Origin: Marinobacter gudaonensis
Lineage (GTDB): Bacteria; Pseudomonadota; Gammaproteobacteria; Pseudomonadales; Oleiphilaceae
Direction: 5' to 3'
Assembly: GCF_900115175.1 (NCBI RefSeq)
Contig: NZ_FOYV01000001.1
Span: 1,488,001 to 1,552,000 of the forward strand
DNA length: 64,000 nucleotides
The notes beneath the pieces are model-generated. The model ran no database searches. It was not told the DNA's origin and worked only from the letters and a program-made list of their open reading frames with translations. A program made the position numbers and the translations under genes. Positions 61,937 to 64,000 of this stretch are shown here, piece by piece (position 1 is the stretch's first letter; each line of letters begins with the position of its first letter).

Positions 61937-63997
61937 TCAATGCCAGCCGTCATCGGGCTGAAAACGTTGTCCGTGGGCCTGCGCGAGTTTCTGCAAAGAT
62001 TCGCGAATGTTTTCGAAACCCCGTTTATGGGCATAATGCAGGGGCCCACCGCGGAAGGGCGCGAACCCGGTACCGAAAATCATTGCACCATCCAGGGTTG
62101 TTTCATCTTCAATCACACCTTCACGCAGACACGCCATGCAAGCGTTCAGCATGGGCAGGATCAGCCGGTCCAGGGTATCGTCTGGGGTACCGCCTGAGAC
62201 ATCGTCCTTGTCCGCTTTGCCTTTCTTCCACTGGTAAAGCCCCTCCCCGGTTTTCTTTCCGAGGTTTCCGTCGTCCACCTTCTGGCGGAGCCAGTCCGGT
62301 GCCGGAGGCATAGCGGTATCCAATCTCTCTCGCAGCATGTCAGCGACACTCAGGCAGATATCGAGCCCCACCTGATCCGCCAGCTCAATCGGCCCAACCG
62401 GCATGCCGAATTCCTCGGCCAGCGCATCAATGCTCTCGGCGGCCACTCCCTCATCCAGCAACACCATGGCTTCGACCAGGTACGGCGTCAGCGCCCGGTT
62501 TACCAGAAACCCGGGCGCCGTAGCCACCGGGGCCGGTAAACGGTCGATCTGCCCCACGAACCGACGGCCGCGATCAAGCACCGATTCGGCGGCCTTGTCA
62601 TGACTGACCACTTCCACCAGGGGCATCAACGCCACCGGATTGAAGAAATGCAGACCGATCAGGCGACTCGGATCGCTGACCTTTTCCCGCAGGGTTTCCA
62701 GGGGAATGCTGGAGGTGTTGGTCGCGAGGATGGCGCCCTGTTTGAGTTTCGGCTCAACCTCTTCGTAGACTTTCTGCTTGAGCTCAATTTTCTCGGGCAC
62801 CGCTTCGATCACGAGGTCCGCCCGAGCGACGCCGTTGTTGGCGAAATCTGGTGTGAGCCGATCCAGTATGTCCCGGGTCTCGGCGTCGGACCGATGCTTC
62901 TTCTCACACAGATCGGCGAGTTTTTTCACCGCCTGAGCCAGCTTTTCGGCCTCCATGTCGAAGAGAGTGACATTCAGTCCACGCACCGCGCACCATCCCG
63001 CGATATCAGCACCCATCTCACCGGCACCGACCACATGAACGTGGCGTACTGCCTCGGCCTCACTGCGGGCGAGGCCTTTCAGCGACTCGCGCAGATGGAA
63101 GACCCGCACCAGATTGCGGGAGGTCTCGGACATCATGAGTCTGGCGAACGAGGCGATTTCAGCTTCTCGCATCTCCGGTCCGGGCGCCCCGCCAAAGTCC
63201 TCCCAGAGTTCAATCAGCGCTTCCGGTGCGGGGTAATGGTCTGGCCGCGCCTTTTTGGCGCTTTGCGAGCGCATCTGGCGGGCCTCGAGCTGACGCGCCG
63301 GTTTGCTGGAGAGCACCCGGCCACGCAGGCCCTGATTGCCCGACTCGATATCGCCGGCGATCGCAGCCTCCACCGCAGCGTGCACATGACGCTCCTCGAC
63401 AAGTTCGTCTACCAGACCCAGCTTTTTGGCTTTGCTGTGGGAAGCCGTCTTGCCGGTCAGCATCATGGTCATTGCTTCGATGGGGTCAACAAGCCGGGTC
63501 AGGCGATCCGTTCCCCCGAGCCCCGGGTGTAACCCGAGCTGGATTTCCGGAAACCCCAGTTTGGCGCCTGGAACGGCCAGCCTGAGGTCACAGGCAAGCG
63601 CCAGCTCCAGGCCGCCACCAAGGCAGGAACCATGAATAACGGCAACCGTCGGGCATGACAAAGCTTCGAACCGGTCAACCACACGATGGGCATCGGTGAG
63701 CTTGTCGACCACTTCGGTTTCCGACGACAACTCGGCAAACTCGGTAATATCGGCGCCCATACAGAAACCGCCGGGCTTGAACGAACGCAGCACCACGCCC
63801 TTTGGCGTGTGTGATTCAAGTTCGCTAACAATGTCGGCCAGCTCGTTCAATACCGCCTCGGAAAGCACGTTGGCGCTGGCGTCTCTCTTGTCGAGGATCA
63901 GCCAGGCAACATCACTGCGGTCGCGTTCCAGATGCCAATGCTGCCACTCGCGTTCGGATGCCTTGCCCTCATATTCCTCAAAAGGGCCCAGGGCCAT
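61937..63997 (-). CDS. Fatty-acid beta-oxidation multifunctional enzyme (FadB/FadJ-like), at window edge
   Basis: At least 686 residues, with an N-terminal enoyl-CoA hydratase domain (about 20-250; GGFCMGADITEF, HGSCLGGGLELALACDLR, PEIQLGLHPGLGGT) and an NAD-binding 3-hydroxyacyl-CoA dehydrogenase domain (HVVGAGEMGADIAGWCAVRG near 322, then NTSSIPLETL and GLHFFNPVALMPLVEVV). A C-terminal dehydrogenase domain ends with FGTGFAPFRGGPLHYAHKRG. The catalytic Glu of the hydratase is in the GLGGTDRL region. Length and layout fit FadB/FadJ. ATG 63997 is 3 bases from the window edge; whether it is the true start cannot be decided. It lies 26 bases upstream of ftsH and is probably cotranscribed with it. 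Confidence 0.88.
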   Translation of the reverse strand: MALGPFEEYEGKASEREWQHWHLERDRSDVAWLILDKRDASANVLSEAVLNELADIVSELESHTPKGVVLRSFKPGGFCMGADITEFAELSSETEVVDKLTDAHRVVDRFEALSCPTVAVIHGSCLGGGLELALACDLRLAVPGAKLGFPEIQLGLHPGLGGTDRLTRLVDPIEAMTMMLTGKTASHSKAKKLGLVDELVEERHVHAAVEAAIAGDIESGNQGLRGRVLSSKPARQLEARQMRSQSAKKARPDHYPAPEALIELWEDFGGAPGPEMREAEIASFARLMMSETSRNLVRVFHLRESLKGLARSEAEAVRHVHVVGAGEMGADIAGWCAVRGLNVTLFDMEAEKLAQAVKKLADLCEKKHRSDAETRDILDRLTPDFANNGVARADLVIEAVPEKIELKQKVYEEVEPKLKQGAILATNTSSIPLETLREKVSDPSRLIGLHFFNPVALMPLVEVVSHDKAAESVLDRGRRFVGQIDRLPAPVATAPGFLVNRALTPYLVEAMVLLDEGVAAESIDALAEEFGMPVGPIELADQVGLDICLSVADMLRERLDTAMPPAPDWLRQKVDDGNLGKKTGEGLYQWKKGKADKDDVSGGTPDDTLDRLILPMLNACMACLREGVIEDETTLDGAMIFGTGFAPFRGGPLHYAHKRGFENIRESLQKLAQAHGQRFQPDDGWH

Positions 63998-64000
63998 GTC

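Overview
The window is a stretch of a Marinobacter-type gammaproteobacterial chromosome. GC is high. The wax ester synthase/DGAT gene closely resembles my recollection of the Marinobacter wax synthases. Nearly every other gene also has the marine gammaproteobacterial, Pseudomonas-related character. Genus assignment is inference from remembered protein sequences, not from a search. I saw no rRNA, tRNA, CRISPR array, prophage or insertion sequence.

Layout. 1-2.9 kb: the 3' end of a PhoD-like phosphatase gene and a TonB-dependent receptor. 2.9-4.9 kb: a BASS-family symporter followed by lrgA-lrgB. 5.1-9.7 kb: lipid genes, with a wax ester synthase and a desT/desC/desB fatty-acid desaturation locus that carries tandem operators. 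9.7-11.6 kb: a membrane diguanylate cyclase. 11.7-15.8 kb: an NO-response locus, with nsrR, DUF454 and a small membrane protein on one strand, and dnrN plus a quinol-type nitric oxide reductase diverging from it. 16-17 kb: moaA. 17.1-26.6 kb: one same-strand run dnr - DGC-domain protein - unknown protein - nosRZDFYL. 27-38.8 kb: an MFS transporter, narGHJI and ppiC on the minus strand, and narXL diverging from them. 38.9-44.9 kb: ubiT, a CMD-family protein, nnrS with a small unknown gene, DUF488, a Na/Ca exchanger, and ubiVU. 45-48.7 kb: a nitrate-sensor-type chemoreceptor and hemN. 49-50.5 kb: an FeS photolyase. 50.5-58.6 kb: a sugar ABC importer, a porin and a two-component system (gltR/gtrS-like). 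58.7-64 kb: a periplasmic sensor-like protein, an ftsH paralogue and a fadB/fadJ-like beta-oxidation gene reaching the right edge.

The central 11.7-48.7 kb works as an anaerobic nitrate-respiration island. It encodes nitrate reductase (narGHJI), NO reduction (qNOR) and N2O reduction (nos). It also encodes the supporting functions: molybdenum cofactor (moaA), oxygen-independent heme (hemN), oxygen-independent ubiquinone (ubiT, ubiU, ubiV), NO-damage response (nsrR, dnrN, nnrS) and signalling (narXL, dnr, NIT-type chemoreceptor). No nitrite reductase gene is present in the window.

The most unusual structure I found is a three-copy family of about 110-bp hairpin elements (17008-17123, 26844-26961, 48854-48964). 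Each has a conserved loop, but the long stems differ in sequence between copies while staying self-complementary. Next are a perfect 23-bp NsrR-type operator with overlapping divergent promoters and a possible 26-codon gene (41190-41370), tandem DesT-type operators 20 bp apart, three TTGGCAA repeats at exact 11-bp spacing before the wax synthase, and two uncharacterised proteins lying between dnr and nosR.
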